This document shows positions 1 through 6,354 of a stretch of DNA of 7,478 bases, one piece after another. The translations under genes and the position numbers were made by a program. This DNA is from AEGEAN-183 sp964002385 (GTDB lineage: Bacteria > Pseudomonadota > Gammaproteobacteria > Magnimaribacterales > Magnimaribacteraceae). The notes beneath the pieces were generated by a model. That model was given only the letters and a program-made list of their open reading frames with translations, had not been told where the DNA came from and searched no databases. Position 1 is the stretch's first letter, and each line of letters starts with the position of its first letter. Location of the stretch: positions 1-7,478 of the forward strand of contig CAXFFS010000066.1 of assembly GCA_964002385.1 (NCBI GenBank), in the 5' to 3' direction.

Positions 1-220
1 ACCAGCTGAAGAACCTGTAGAAGTAGCTACTGAAGAGCCAGCTGAAGAAACACCAGCTGAAGAACCTGTAGAAGCAGCAGCTGAAGAGCCAGCTGAAGAA
101 ACACCAGCTGAAGAACCTGTAGAAGTAGCTACTGAAGAACCAGCAACTGATAGTAAGGCTTTAAACAAAGATGACCCAGAAGCTACAGATACTTCTTCTG
201 AAGAAAAACCTGATAAATAA
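1..220 (+). CDS. rpsP: 30S ribosomal protein S16, C-terminal extension only (5' truncated by window edge)
   Basis: An open frame enters from the left edge (first full codon at 2) and ends at TAA 218-220, giving 72 visible residues. No conserved S16 core is visible, so the name rests on position: the next genes are rimM, trmD and rplS, and rpsP normally heads that operon. The visible part is a low-complexity acidic tail of Pro, Ala, Glu, Val and Thr with no Lys or Arg until the last 25 residues. It is made of 17-residue tandem repeats and ends in a more mixed segment rich in Asp, Ser, Lys and Glu. S16 is an assembly protein of the 30S body, typically about 80-100 residues in Gammaproteobacteria, so a tail of at least 72 residues is a large addition. 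Disordered acidic tails on S16 are known in some bacterial groups. It could instead be the tail of an unrelated inserted gene, but the 14-base gap to rimM fits rpsP. Confidence 0.72.
   Translation, partial: PAEEPVEVATEEPAEETPAEEPVEAAAEEPAEETPAEEPVEVATEEPATDSKALNKDDPEATDTSSEEKPDK
2..145 (+). repeat. 51-bp in-frame tandem repeat, about 2.8 copies, in the rpsP tail
   Basis: Copies begin at 2, 53 and 104, a period of exactly 51 bases (17 codons), so copy-number change keeps the frame. The protein unit is PAEEPVEVATEEPAEET. Copy 2 differs in a short patch (VAT becomes AAA), and copy 3 matches copy 1 until about 145, where it runs into unique sequence. Most of the DNA is identical between copies, including third codon positions, which suggests recent duplication or ongoing slippage or recombination. 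The unit itself contains a shorter echo, PAEE-T/P-x, so it may have grown from a smaller motif. More copies may lie left of the window. Confidence 0.95.
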
Positions 221-234
221 GTCTCCAATCAAAT

Positions 235-759
235 ATGAATGATCGGTCTGAAGACCGAAGAATACCCCTAGGTATTTTGGGTAAACCTTTTGGAGTAAAG
301 GGTTATATTTTTCTTAGGTACTATGGAGATAATCAAGAAAACATAAAGGATTTTGATGAGCTATATATTGACGAATGGCATAGTCTTAAAATTGAAGATA
401 TATTAATAAGTAACAAAAAACTGTCAGTTAAACTAAAAGGAATAGAAGATAGAAGTAAAGCTGAAACCTTAAGAAATAAAGAAGTATATGTTTTAGAAAG
501 CCATCTACCACCTCTGGGGGAAGGGGAGTACTACTGGTATCAACTAGAAAATTTAAAAGTTATAAATGAACAAAATGAGTTTCTTGGAATTATTGACCAT
601 GTTATGCCCACTGGTGCCAATGATGTCTTGGTAGTAAAACCCTTGGAAGGAAGCGTCGATAATGATGAAAGACTTATACCGTTTTTGAAAGAAGAAATTA
701 TTATCAAAGTGGAATTATTAAACAAAGCAGTCTATGTAAAATGGCCGAAGGACTTTTAA
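235..759 (+). CDS. rimM: Ribosome maturation factor RimM
   Basis: RimM is a cytoplasmic assembly factor that binds ribosomal protein S19 and helps mature the 30S head and process 16S rRNA. The 174 residues match the family length. The N-terminal RimM barrel (about residues 10-90) opens with the signature GILGKPFGVKG. The C-terminal PRC barrel (about 97-174) carries EGEYYW, whose aromatic residues correspond to the YY/W patch implicated in S19 binding. It then has LGIIDHVMPTGANDVLVV and RLIPF, and ends in V-x-W, all typical of RimM. The usual DL after YYW is QL here, a mild change. The ATG at 235 gives the normal N-terminus; no convincing Shine-Dalgarno precedes it, so it may rely on coupling to rpsP 14 bases upstream. 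trmD follows after 9 bases. The assignment is firm. Confidence 0.96.
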   Translation: MNDRSEDRRIPLGILGKPFGVKGYIFLRYYGDNQENIKDFDELYIDEWHSLKIEDILISNKKLSVKLKGIEDRSKAETLRNKEVYVLESHLPPLGEGEYYWYQLENLKVINEQNEFLGIIDHVMPTGANDVLVVKPLEGSVDNDERLIPFLKEEIIIKVELLNKAVYVKWPKDF

Positions 760-768
760 GTTAGATTT

Positions 769-1506
769 ATGCGTTTTGATGTAATTACCCTTTTTCCAGA
801 ACTTATAAAGAATTCCTTTGAACATGGCATAACAGGAAGAGCTTTAAGCAGTAAGAAGATATTGCTTGATACGGTTAATCCCAGAGATTTTTCTGAAGAT
901 ATTAATAACAAAGTAGATGATCGCCCTTATGGGGGAGGTCCAGGAATGGTTATGCAAGCAGAACCAATGATTGCAGCCATTAGAAAAGCAAAAAAACAAT
1001 CCAAAAATCCTCATACAATTTTTATGTCTCCCCAAGGAAAGATATTTAATCAAAATAAAGCTGAACAGTTTTCCAATATGGAACATCTGGTGATTGTTTG
1101 TGGTAGATATGAAGGGATAGACCAAAGAATTATAGAATCAGAAGTTGATGAAGAATGTTCCGTGGGTGGATATATTCTTAGCGGAGGTGAGCTACCTTCT
1201 TTGATAGTTATGGATTCAGTAAGCAGAATTATTGAAGGAGTCTTGGGAGATCCTGATTCTGCTAGAAAAGACACTTTTAGTAATGGTCTACTTAAACACC
1301 CCCAATACACGAGACCTGATTCAGGAGCATATGGTGATGTTCCGAAGATCCTGCTGAGTGGAGATCATGAATTGATTAGAAAGTGGCAACTTAAACAATC
1401 CCTTTTAAAAACCAGACAAAATAGGCCAGACCTACTTGAAAACAGGGTTCTTAATGAAGAAGAGCTTCAGCTTTTAGAAGAAATTATACGTGAAGAACAA
1501 TCTTAA
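769..1506 (+). CDS. trmD: tRNA (guanine-N1-)-methyltransferase TrmD
   Basis: TrmD uses S-adenosylmethionine to make m1G at position 37 of tRNAs with G36, preventing +1 frameshifting. It is a dimeric SPOUT enzyme with a trefoil knot. The 245 residues fit the family. Visible motifs in order are RFDVITLFPE (2-11), DDRPYGGGPGMVM (50-62), SPQG (87-90), VCGRYEGIDQR (110-120), the knot segment SVGGYILSGGELPS (131-144), MDSVSRIIEGVLG (148-160), HPQYTRP and LLSGDH. Aligning by eye with E. coli TrmD, the catalytic Arg154 and Asp169 correspond to Arg153 and Asp168, both present. One oddity is Gly134, where E. coli and most family members have Asp (SIGDYVLSGGE). The ATG at 769 gives the canonical N-terminus; an AAGGA at 748-752 is too far upstream to be an ordinary ribosome site. 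rimM ends 9 bases before. Confidence 0.97.
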   Translation: MRFDVITLFPELIKNSFEHGITGRALSSKKILLDTVNPRDFSEDINNKVDDRPYGGGPGMVMQAEPMIAAIRKAKKQSKNPHTIFMSPQGKIFNQNKAEQFSNMEHLVIVCGRYEGIDQRIIESEVDEECSVGGYILSGGELPSLIVMDSVSRIIEGVLGDPDSARKDTFSNGLLKHPQYTRPDSGAYGDVPKILLSGDHELIRKWQLKQSLLKTRQNRPDLLENRVLNEEELQLLEEIIREEQS

Positions 1507-1509
1507 TCT

Positions 1510-1534
1510 GGTAAGATGGGCGCCCAAAATTACC
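1510..1534 (+). promoter_or_regulatory. Stem-loop in the trmD-rplS gap (rplS leader)
   Basis: GGTAA at 1510-1514 is the exact reverse complement of TTACC at 1530-1534. Between them the ten-base palindrome TGGGCGCCCA (1517-1526) can form a 3-bp inner stem with a GCGC loop, separated from the outer stem by a small GA/AAA internal loop. The palindrome is a GC-rich island in AT-rich surroundings. No T-run follows, so it does not look like an intrinsic terminator. It lies 20 bases before the rplS GTG, where it could affect mRNA processing, stability or L19 translation. The pairing is seen directly; any function is inference. Confidence 0.4.
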
Positions 1535-1554
1535 CTCAGAATTAAATAAGACTA

Positions 1555-1911
1555 GTGAGCAAAAATAAGTACATTCAACAAGTAGAATCTGGACAACTCA
1601 GAGAAGACATTCCTGAGTTTTCTCAAGGGGATACCGTTGTTGTCCAAGTTAGAGTTGTAGAAGGTTCTAGAGAAAGGCTACAGCCTTTTGAAGGAATAGT
1701 AATAGGAATTAAAAAAAGAGGCTTGGGATCAGCTTTTACCGTAAGAAAAATTTCTAATGGGGTAGGGGTTGAAAGAACATTCCAGACCCACAGCACAATA
1801 ATTGGTAGTATTAAAGTGAAGCGGAAGGGAGATGTTAGACAGGCAAAACTATACTACTTAAGGGAATTAACTGGTAGAGCAGCAAGAATTAAAGAGAAAC
1901 TAGATAAGTAA
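1555..1911 (+). CDS. rplS: 50S ribosomal protein L19
   Basis: L19 lies at the interface of the 50S and 30S subunits and contributes to intersubunit bridges. The 118 residues match the family. Diagnostic stretches are FSQGDTVVVQVRVVEGSRER (22-41), LQPFEGIVIGIKKRG (42-56), FTVRKISNGVGVERTF (61-76), HSTIIGSIKVKRKGDVRQAK (79-98) and LYYLRELTGRAARIKEKL (99-116). Translation starts at GTG 1555; the frame is closed by TAA at 1543-1545 and has no ATG, so this start is forced and gives the expected MSKNKYIQQ N-terminus. The Shine-Dalgarno is weak at best. It is the last gene of the rpsP-rimM-trmD-rplS cluster, but no terminator separates it from xerD 21 bases later. Confidence 0.98.
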   Translation: MSKNKYIQQVESGQLREDIPEFSQGDTVVVQVRVVEGSRERLQPFEGIVIGIKKRGLGSAFTVRKISNGVGVERTFQTHSTIIGSIKVKRKGDVRQAKLYYLRELTGRAARIKEKLDK

Positions 1912-1932
1912 CTCTTTACGCTGTTTAAACTC

Positions 1933-2835
1933 ATGGTCGGCGCCAACATCTCATCAGATAGACTGATAGATGGTTTCATAGATAACATATGGTTAGAGAA
2001 AGGTTTAAGTCAAAATACTCTTAATGCCTATAGGCAGGATCTTTCAAATTTTAGTAAATGGTTAAATCCTGTCAATTTAGAAAAGGCCGACAAGGTTACT
2101 CTCCTTGACTATTTAGCTTATCGACTTAAACAAGGTTATAGCAGTCGTTCAACCGCTCGTTCTCTTTCTAGTTTGAGAGCTTTCTATGCCTATCTTCTTT
2201 CTAAATCATTAATAAGCGATAATCCAACCGCAAAAATTCAAAGTCCTAAGTTAGGTCATAGCCTGCCAAAAATACTTTCGGAAGAGGATGTAGAAAAATT
2301 AATCAATGCGCCTAATACCAAAGAACCTCTTGGATTAAGAGACAGAGCTATGCTTGAGCTTCTTTATGCTTGTGGTCTTAGAATTTCTGAACTTATAAAT
2401 CTAGACGTTCTAAATCTCAATATTAGACAAGGGGTAGTAAAAGTAATAGGTAAAGGGGGTAAAGAAAGGTTAGTGCCAATGGGGGAGCAAGCACTAGATT
2501 GGATTTCTGATTATCTTACTTATGGAAGAGAGCAACTGCTAAGAGATAACAAGAAAAGTTCCCTTCTTTTTTTGAGTAATAGAGGCACCGGAATGACTAG
2601 ACAGACTTTCTGGTATCGCATAAAACTATATGCCAATAAATCTGGAGTTGATCAGAGCCTCTCTCCTCATACTTTAAGACATGCTTTTGCGACTCATTTA
2701 ATAAATCATGGAGCAGATTTAAGGACTGTACAATTATTATTAGGGCATACTAGTCTTTCAACAACTCAGATATATACTGAAGTGGCTAGTCAAAGAATGA
2801 AAGAATTACATAGAGAGCATCATCCTAGAGGTTAA
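1933..2835 (+). CDS. xerD: Site-specific tyrosine recombinase XerD
   Basis: XerD acts with XerC and FtsK at the dif site to resolve chromosome dimers at division. The 300 residues fit the family. The N-terminal SAM-like core-binding domain (about 8-95) includes WLEKGLSQNTLNAYRQDL, very like E. coli XerD. The catalytic domain (about 113-300) retains all six active-site residues: Arg150 (CGLRISEL), Lys174 (GKGGKER), His246 and Arg249 (HTLRHAFATHL), His272 (LLGHTSLSTTQIY) and nucleophile Tyr281. The ending MKELHREHHPRG is characteristic of XerD rather than XerC or phage integrases. The adjacent dsbC supports the XerD call. The ATG at 1933 is preceded by the palindrome GTTTAAAC (1923-1930) but no Shine-Dalgarno. 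There is no flanking att site or phage gene, so this is the housekeeping recombinase. Confidence 0.96.
   Translation: MVGANISSDRLIDGFIDNIWLEKGLSQNTLNAYRQDLSNFSKWLNPVNLEKADKVTLLDYLAYRLKQGYSSRSTARSLSSLRAFYAYLLSKSLISDNPTAKIQSPKLGHSLPKILSEEDVEKLINAPNTKEPLGLRDRAMLELLYACGLRISELINLDVLNLNIRQGVVKVIGKGGKERLVPMGEQALDWISDYLTYGREQLLRDNKKSSLLFLSNRGTGMTRQTFWYRIKLYANKSGVDQSLSPHTLRHAFATHLINHGADLRTVQLLLGHTSLSTTQIYTEVASQRMKELHREHHPRG
2827..2831 (+). promoter_or_regulatory. Shine-Dalgarno site of dsbC, inside the xerD 3' end
   Basis: AGAGG lies six bases before the dsbC ATG at 2838 and inside the last codons of xerD. It is the clearest ribosome binding site in the window, supports the dsbC start, and implies translation linked to xerD. 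Confidence 0.65.
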
Positions 2836-2837
2836 TT

Positions 2838-3590
2838 ATGAAATCTTATAACACTTTAATTGGTATATTCTTCACGATACTTTTATCTCTTGGATGTTCT
2901 GATTCTGTAGGTGATCAACTTGAAAAAGATTTAACTATTTCTGAAATAAAGGAAAATTTAAGTGAAATGCTTCCTGAATCTATCGAAATTATTTCAATTG
3001 AAGAAACCGATATTGAAGGCTATTTAGAAGTTAATCTTAAAGGCATAGAACCTCTGTTTGTTTCAAAGGATGGAAAGTACTTAGTCTCTGGAGATATTTT
3101 TGAAATAACTGATAAAGGCTTAATAAATAAATCTGAAGCAAGAAGAAATTACCTTAGAAAAACAACTCTTGGAGAACTTGATAAGTCAGAGTTTATAACT
3201 TTCCAACCAAAGAAAGTGGCGCACTCAATCTTTGTTTTTACCGATGTTGATTGTGGCTATTGCAGGCAATTTCATGGACAAATTAATGATTATCTAGATT
3301 TAGGCATCCAAGTTAATTATTTAGCTTTTCCAAGATCAGGGGTGGATTCTGACTCTTACAACAAGATTGCTTCCGCATGGTGTTCTTCGCAGCCCCATGA
3401 GGCTATTACTGAACTTAAATTGGGGTATGAAATAAAACAAAATGTTTGCTCAAATAATCCTGTTGAGAAACACTTTAATTTAGGCAATAGCCTTGGTGTA
3501 TCTGGAACTCCTTCAATTATTACATCTGAAGGTAGACTCATCCCAGGGTACATTCCTCCTGAAGACCTTATTGGATTATTAAGTAGCTAA
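2838..3590 (+). CDS. dsbC: Thiol:disulfide interchange protein DsbC, probable lipoprotein
   Basis: DsbC is the periplasmic disulfide isomerase/reductase, a V-shaped dimer kept reduced by DsbD. The 250 residues fit. Residues 1-19 form a signal sequence (Lys2, then hydrophobic) ending in LLSLGC, so Cys20 fits a permissive lipobox; family members such as E. coli DsbC are soluble, with an ordinary signal peptide. The N-terminal dimerisation domain spans about 28-95 (LFVSKDGKYLVSGDIFEI is typical). A linker leads to the thioredoxin-fold domain with active site Cys139-Gly-Tyr-Cys142 and the cis-Pro loop Thr224-Pro225 (GVSGTPSII). Cys182 and Cys204 match the second, structural disulfide of E. coli DsbC (Cys141-Cys163). 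The C-terminal LIPGYIPPEDL is also typical. xerD ends two bases before the ATG, and dsbC next to xerD and hom is the known gammaproteobacterial arrangement. The DsbC call is firm; lipidation is inference, as Ser at -3 of the lipobox is unusual. Confidence 0.93.
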   Translation: MKSYNTLIGIFFTILLSLGCSDSVGDQLEKDLTISEIKENLSEMLPESIEIISIEETDIEGYLEVNLKGIEPLFVSKDGKYLVSGDIFEITDKGLINKSEARRNYLRKTTLGELDKSEFITFQPKKVAHSIFVFTDVDCGYCRQFHGQINDYLDLGIQVNYLAFPRSGVDSDSYNKIASAWCSSQPHEAITELKLGYEIKQNVCSNNPVEKHFNLGNSLGVSGTPSIITSEGRLIPGYIPPEDLIGLLSS

Positions 3591-3608
3591 AAATTAGAAT
3601 CACAGCTT

Positions 3609-3665
3609 ATGGATATAGATTTGCCTAGAGTTAATGAGTTTCTAACTATTGTTTTAATGAGATAG
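3609..3665 (+). CDS. Possible 18-codon mini-ORF in the dsbC-hom gap
   Basis: An ATG at 3609 opens MDIDLPRVNEFLTIVLMR and closes at TAG 3663-3665, twelve bases before hom. No Shine-Dalgarno is evident. The run LTIVLM includes Leu, Thr, Ile, Val and Met, several of them end products around the threonine pathway, but there is no pile-up of Thr or Ile codons as in E. coli thrL and no terminator/antiterminator pair after it. The N-terminus also faintly recalls the FPRIKRLPPYVFNI start of alanine-type aminotransferases that sit before hom in some Proteobacteria, so it might be a remnant. An ORF this short can easily arise by chance. The rest of this 87-base gap shows no convincing promoter or terminator. 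Confidence 0.15.
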   Translation: MDIDLPRVNEFLTIVLMR

Positions 3666-3677
3666 AAAAGTAAAAAA

Positions 3678-4961
3678 ATGCAAACTTTGAAAGTAGGTCT
3701 TTGTGGTGCCGGAAATGTTGGAGGGGCAGTTTTAAAGACTTTAATTAAATCTTCTCAACTTCTTGAAGTACAAGGAGGGGTTCATTTTGATTTGGTTCAA
3801 GTAGGCGCTAGAAGAGGAAAGGAAGTAGTTCCTTATGAAGGAATAAATATCACTACCAATTTAGAAGATGTAGCTACTAATCCAGAAGTCGATGTCTTGG
3901 TAGAAGTCATAGGAGGAGTTAATTTTGCCTATGAATTGGTTACAACGGCTTTAAAAGAAGGCAAGCATGTAGTCACTGCCAATAAGGCACTTATAGCTTC
4001 TCATGGAAATGAGTTATTTGCTTTGGCTAAAGAAAATAATGTTGAGATTGGTTTTGAAGCTTCAGTGGCAGGGGGAACCCCAGTTATTAAGGCTCTCAGG
4101 GAAGGCTTGGTAGCTAATAAAGTTAAATGGTTTGCAGGTATTTTGAATGGCACTAGTAATTTCATTCTTACCGAAATGGAATCCAATCAATCAACTTTTG
4201 CATCGGCATTAGAAAAAGCTCAAGAACTTGGTCTGGCTGAATCCGACCCCAGTTTAGATATAAATGGGACTGATGCTGCTCAAAAGGCAAGCATACTTGC
4301 AGCTTTAGCGTTCCATGTCCCTTTTGATTTTTCCCTTGTAAGTTTTGAGGGAATAGAAGAAATAGAGCTAGAAGATCTTGGGTATGCTAAGGAATTGGGG
4401 TATTCAATAAAACATATTGCTCACGGAGAGTTAGAAAACAACGTTGTTTGTGTGAACGCTTATCCAACTTTAGTAGACAATGAAACTTTGCTTTCACAAG
4501 TAGGCAAGGAGATGAATGCCTTGGAGATTTTCTCAGAAGGCATGGGTTCCACCGTTTATTACGGTCCAGGTGCAGGACCAGAACCAACAGCTTCTGCAGT
4601 AATAGCTGATTTAGTTGATATTGCTAAAGGTGGTTGGGATTTAGATATTAATTCTGATGATCAAAACAAATTAGAAGTATCAGATAACAAGAAAGCAGCT
4701 AGATATTACAGATTACAAGTTAATAATGAGCCTGGAGTCATAGCCAAAATATCCTCTTTGTTTGGTGATAAAAACATAAGTATTGAAGCCTTGATTCAAC
4801 ATGAATCCAAGTCAAAAGAGAATCTGGAATCTATCCCAGTGGTCATAATGTCTGGTGAAATCTCAAACAATGAGGCTGTTAAACTGAAAAATGCACTGGA
4901 AGACTTACCGGAAGTTTTTCCTGGAGTGAAGAAGTTCAGAGTTCACACAGGCAAGAAGTAA
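3678..4961 (+). CDS. hom: Homoserine dehydrogenase (monofunctional, ACT domain)
   Basis: Hom reduces aspartate-4-semialdehyde to homoserine with NAD(P)H, the branch to threonine, methionine and isoleucine. The 427 residues fit the monofunctional type; there is no fused aspartokinase. The Rossmann domain (about 4-130) has the nucleotide loop Gly10-Ala-Gly12-Asn-Val-Gly15 and TANKALIA with Lys103. The catalytic/dimerisation domain contains GILNGTSNFIL (154-164) and the signature LAESDPSLDINGTDAAQK, including Glu188, Asp194, Asp199 and Lys203, equivalent to the substrate-binding acids and catalytic lysine of the family. GSTVYYGPGAGPEPTASAV follows. A C-terminal ACT domain (about 343-420) begins YYRLQVNNEPGVIAKI; in relatives it mediates feedback inhibition by threonine. 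The ATG at 3678 follows an A-rich stretch with only a weak GAAAAG ribosome site. The stop overlaps the thrC start in TAATG. Confidence 0.97.
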   Translation: MQTLKVGLCGAGNVGGAVLKTLIKSSQLLEVQGGVHFDLVQVGARRGKEVVPYEGINITTNLEDVATNPEVDVLVEVIGGVNFAYELVTTALKEGKHVVTANKALIASHGNELFALAKENNVEIGFEASVAGGTPVIKALREGLVANKVKWFAGILNGTSNFILTEMESNQSTFASALEKAQELGLAESDPSLDINGTDAAQKASILAALAFHVPFDFSLVSFEGIEEIELEDLGYAKELGYSIKHIAHGELENNVVCVNAYPTLVDNETLLSQVGKEMNALEIFSEGMGSTVYYGPGAGPEPTASAVIADLVDIAKGGWDLDINSDDQNKLEVSDNKKAARYYRLQVNNEPGVIAKISSLFGDKNISIEALIQHESKSKENLESIPVVIMSGEISNNEAVKLKNALEDLPEVFPGVKKFRVHTGKK

Positions 4962-6352
4962 TGCAATATATTAGTACACGAAATTCTTCTTTAAGAAAAT
5001 CATTTAGTGAAGTTCTACTGGGTGGTCTTGCCCCAGACGGAGGTCTTTATATGCCTCAGCAAACACTTAGGTTCTCTATGGCTCAGATAGAAAATTTAAA
5101 TTCTTTAACTTATCAAGAAATAACTACCGAGATACTCCATCAATTTGTTTCAGATGAGATAAATAAGAAGGATTTTGAAAATATTGTAAATAATGCTTAC
5201 CAAGTCTTTGATAGTAAAGATGTTGTTAACTTAGTTAAATTAGAAGATCAAAGATGGATCTTAGAACTATTTCATGGCCCTACATTAGCTTTTAAAGATG
5301 TTGCAATGCAGCTTCTTGGAACACTACTTGAGCATTTTGCTCAAAAGAAAGAGACAAAAATTGCTGTTTTAGGTGCAACTTCAGGCGACACAGGTTCGGC
5401 TGCGATTTCTGCCTGCTCTAGATATCAGAATGTTGAAGTATTTATTTTGTATCCGCATGAACGGATCACTGAAGTTCAGAGGAAGCAGATGACAACTACG
5501 CAGGCTAAAAATGTACATGCGCTATCGGTCCAAACTGATTTTGATGGGTGCCAAGCTATGGTTAAACAACTGTTTTTAGATGAAAGCATCTTGTCTAATC
5601 AAACAAGATTCGTAGCGGCAAACTCAATTAACTGGGCTAGATGTATGACCCAGTCTGTTTACTATTTTTGGACTTATTTAAGATTGAAGGAAGAGTTAAA
5701 CCAGATGATCTTCTCTATACCCTCAGGAAATTTTGGACATGCTTATGCGGGTTGGCTGGCTAAAGAAATGGGCCTCCCTATCAGCAAAATATTTATAGCC
5801 ACAAATAGCAATGATGTTTTGCACAAACTCTTTTCCGAAAATTGCTATAAAAAAGGTGAAGTCAACCAAACTTTAGCCCCAAGTATGGATATTGCAGTTG
5901 CAAGTAATTTTGAAAGATTGTTGTTCAACTTATATGAAAATAATGCAGAGAGGTTACAAATAGCAATGTCTTCGTTTCCACAAAATGAGATTTCAGTGCC
6001 CCTAGAATCTTGGAAAGAGGTTGAAGATTTCTTTCTGAGCTTTCCTAGTTCAGATCAAGAGATTCTTGAAGAAATCAAAAGTACCTATGAGCAACATAAT
6101 TACGTTCTGGATCCACATACAGCAACAGGAGTAAGGGCAGCCAAAGAATTAGCCCAACCCAATCAGTCCGTTATAAGTATGGCAACAGCACACCCAGCTA
6201 AATTTATGGAAGCTATCAAGCAATCATTGGGTGAAGAGACTGTTGAGATGCCTGGACAATTACAGGCTATAGTGGATAAAGAGGAAGATTTTGTAATACT
6301 ACCGGATAATATAGATAAAGTGAGAGAATACATCCTCTCATCGTTGGAATAA
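4961..6352 (+). CDS. thrC: Threonine synthase
   Basis: ThrC is the PLP enzyme converting O-phosphohomoserine to threonine and phosphate. The 463 residues resemble the longer Pseudomonas-type enzyme rather than the 428-residue E. coli one. The N-terminus has the family pattern YISTRNSS...GLAPDGGLYMP. The PLP lysine is Lys112 in FHGPTLAFKDVAMQ. GATSGDTGSAA (138-148) follows, then AANSINWAR (219-227) and the cofactor-phosphate loop SGNFGHAYAG (255-264), where most relatives I recall have Asn at the His260 position. DPHTATG (384-390) and ATAHPAKF (408-415) complete the fold II signature. The ATG shares its A with the hom stop (TAATG at 4959-4963), so translation is probably coupled. No thrB (homoserine kinase) is present, as in Pseudomonas, so the kinase must be elsewhere. 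prfB starts two bases after the stop. Confidence 0.97.
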   Translation: MQYISTRNSSLRKSFSEVLLGGLAPDGGLYMPQQTLRFSMAQIENLNSLTYQEITTEILHQFVSDEINKKDFENIVNNAYQVFDSKDVVNLVKLEDQRWILELFHGPTLAFKDVAMQLLGTLLEHFAQKKETKIAVLGATSGDTGSAAISACSRYQNVEVFILYPHERITEVQRKQMTTTQAKNVHALSVQTDFDGCQAMVKQLFLDESILSNQTRFVAANSINWARCMTQSVYYFWTYLRLKEELNQMIFSIPSGNFGHAYAGWLAKEMGLPISKIFIATNSNDVLHKLFSENCYKKGEVNQTLAPSMDIAVASNFERLLFNLYENNAERLQIAMSSFPQNEISVPLESWKEVEDFFLSFPSSDQEILEEIKSTYEQHNYVLDPHTATGVRAAKELAQPNQSVISMATAHPAKFMEAIKQSLGEETVEMPGQLQAIVDKEEDFVILPDNIDKVREYILSSLE

Positions 6353-6354
6353 AA

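Noticed and set aside
2..145. Repeat array as a possible CRISPR
   Set aside because: The copies are contiguous with no spacers, are a multiple of three bases long, and encode an in-frame acidic peptide.
540..1310. Reverse-strand open frames within rimM and trmD (540-725, 844-1125, 1050-1310)
   Set aside because: They lie opposite well-supported genes, have no recognisable motifs, and are shadows of coding sequence.
1923..1930. GTTTAAAC palindrome before xerD as an operator
   Set aside because: It is an isolated eight-base palindrome in AT-rich DNA with no second copy or promoter-like elements, so chance explains it.
1933..2835. XerD as an integrase marking a mobile element
   Set aside because: The N- and C-terminal signatures are those of housekeeping XerD, its neighbours are core genes, and no att repeats or phage genes are seen.
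3629..3659. Terminator or thr-type attenuator in the dsbC-hom gap
   Set aside because: The only inverted repeat is a 5-bp AT-rich stem with a nine-base loop and no proper T-run, and no alternative pairing partner was seen.
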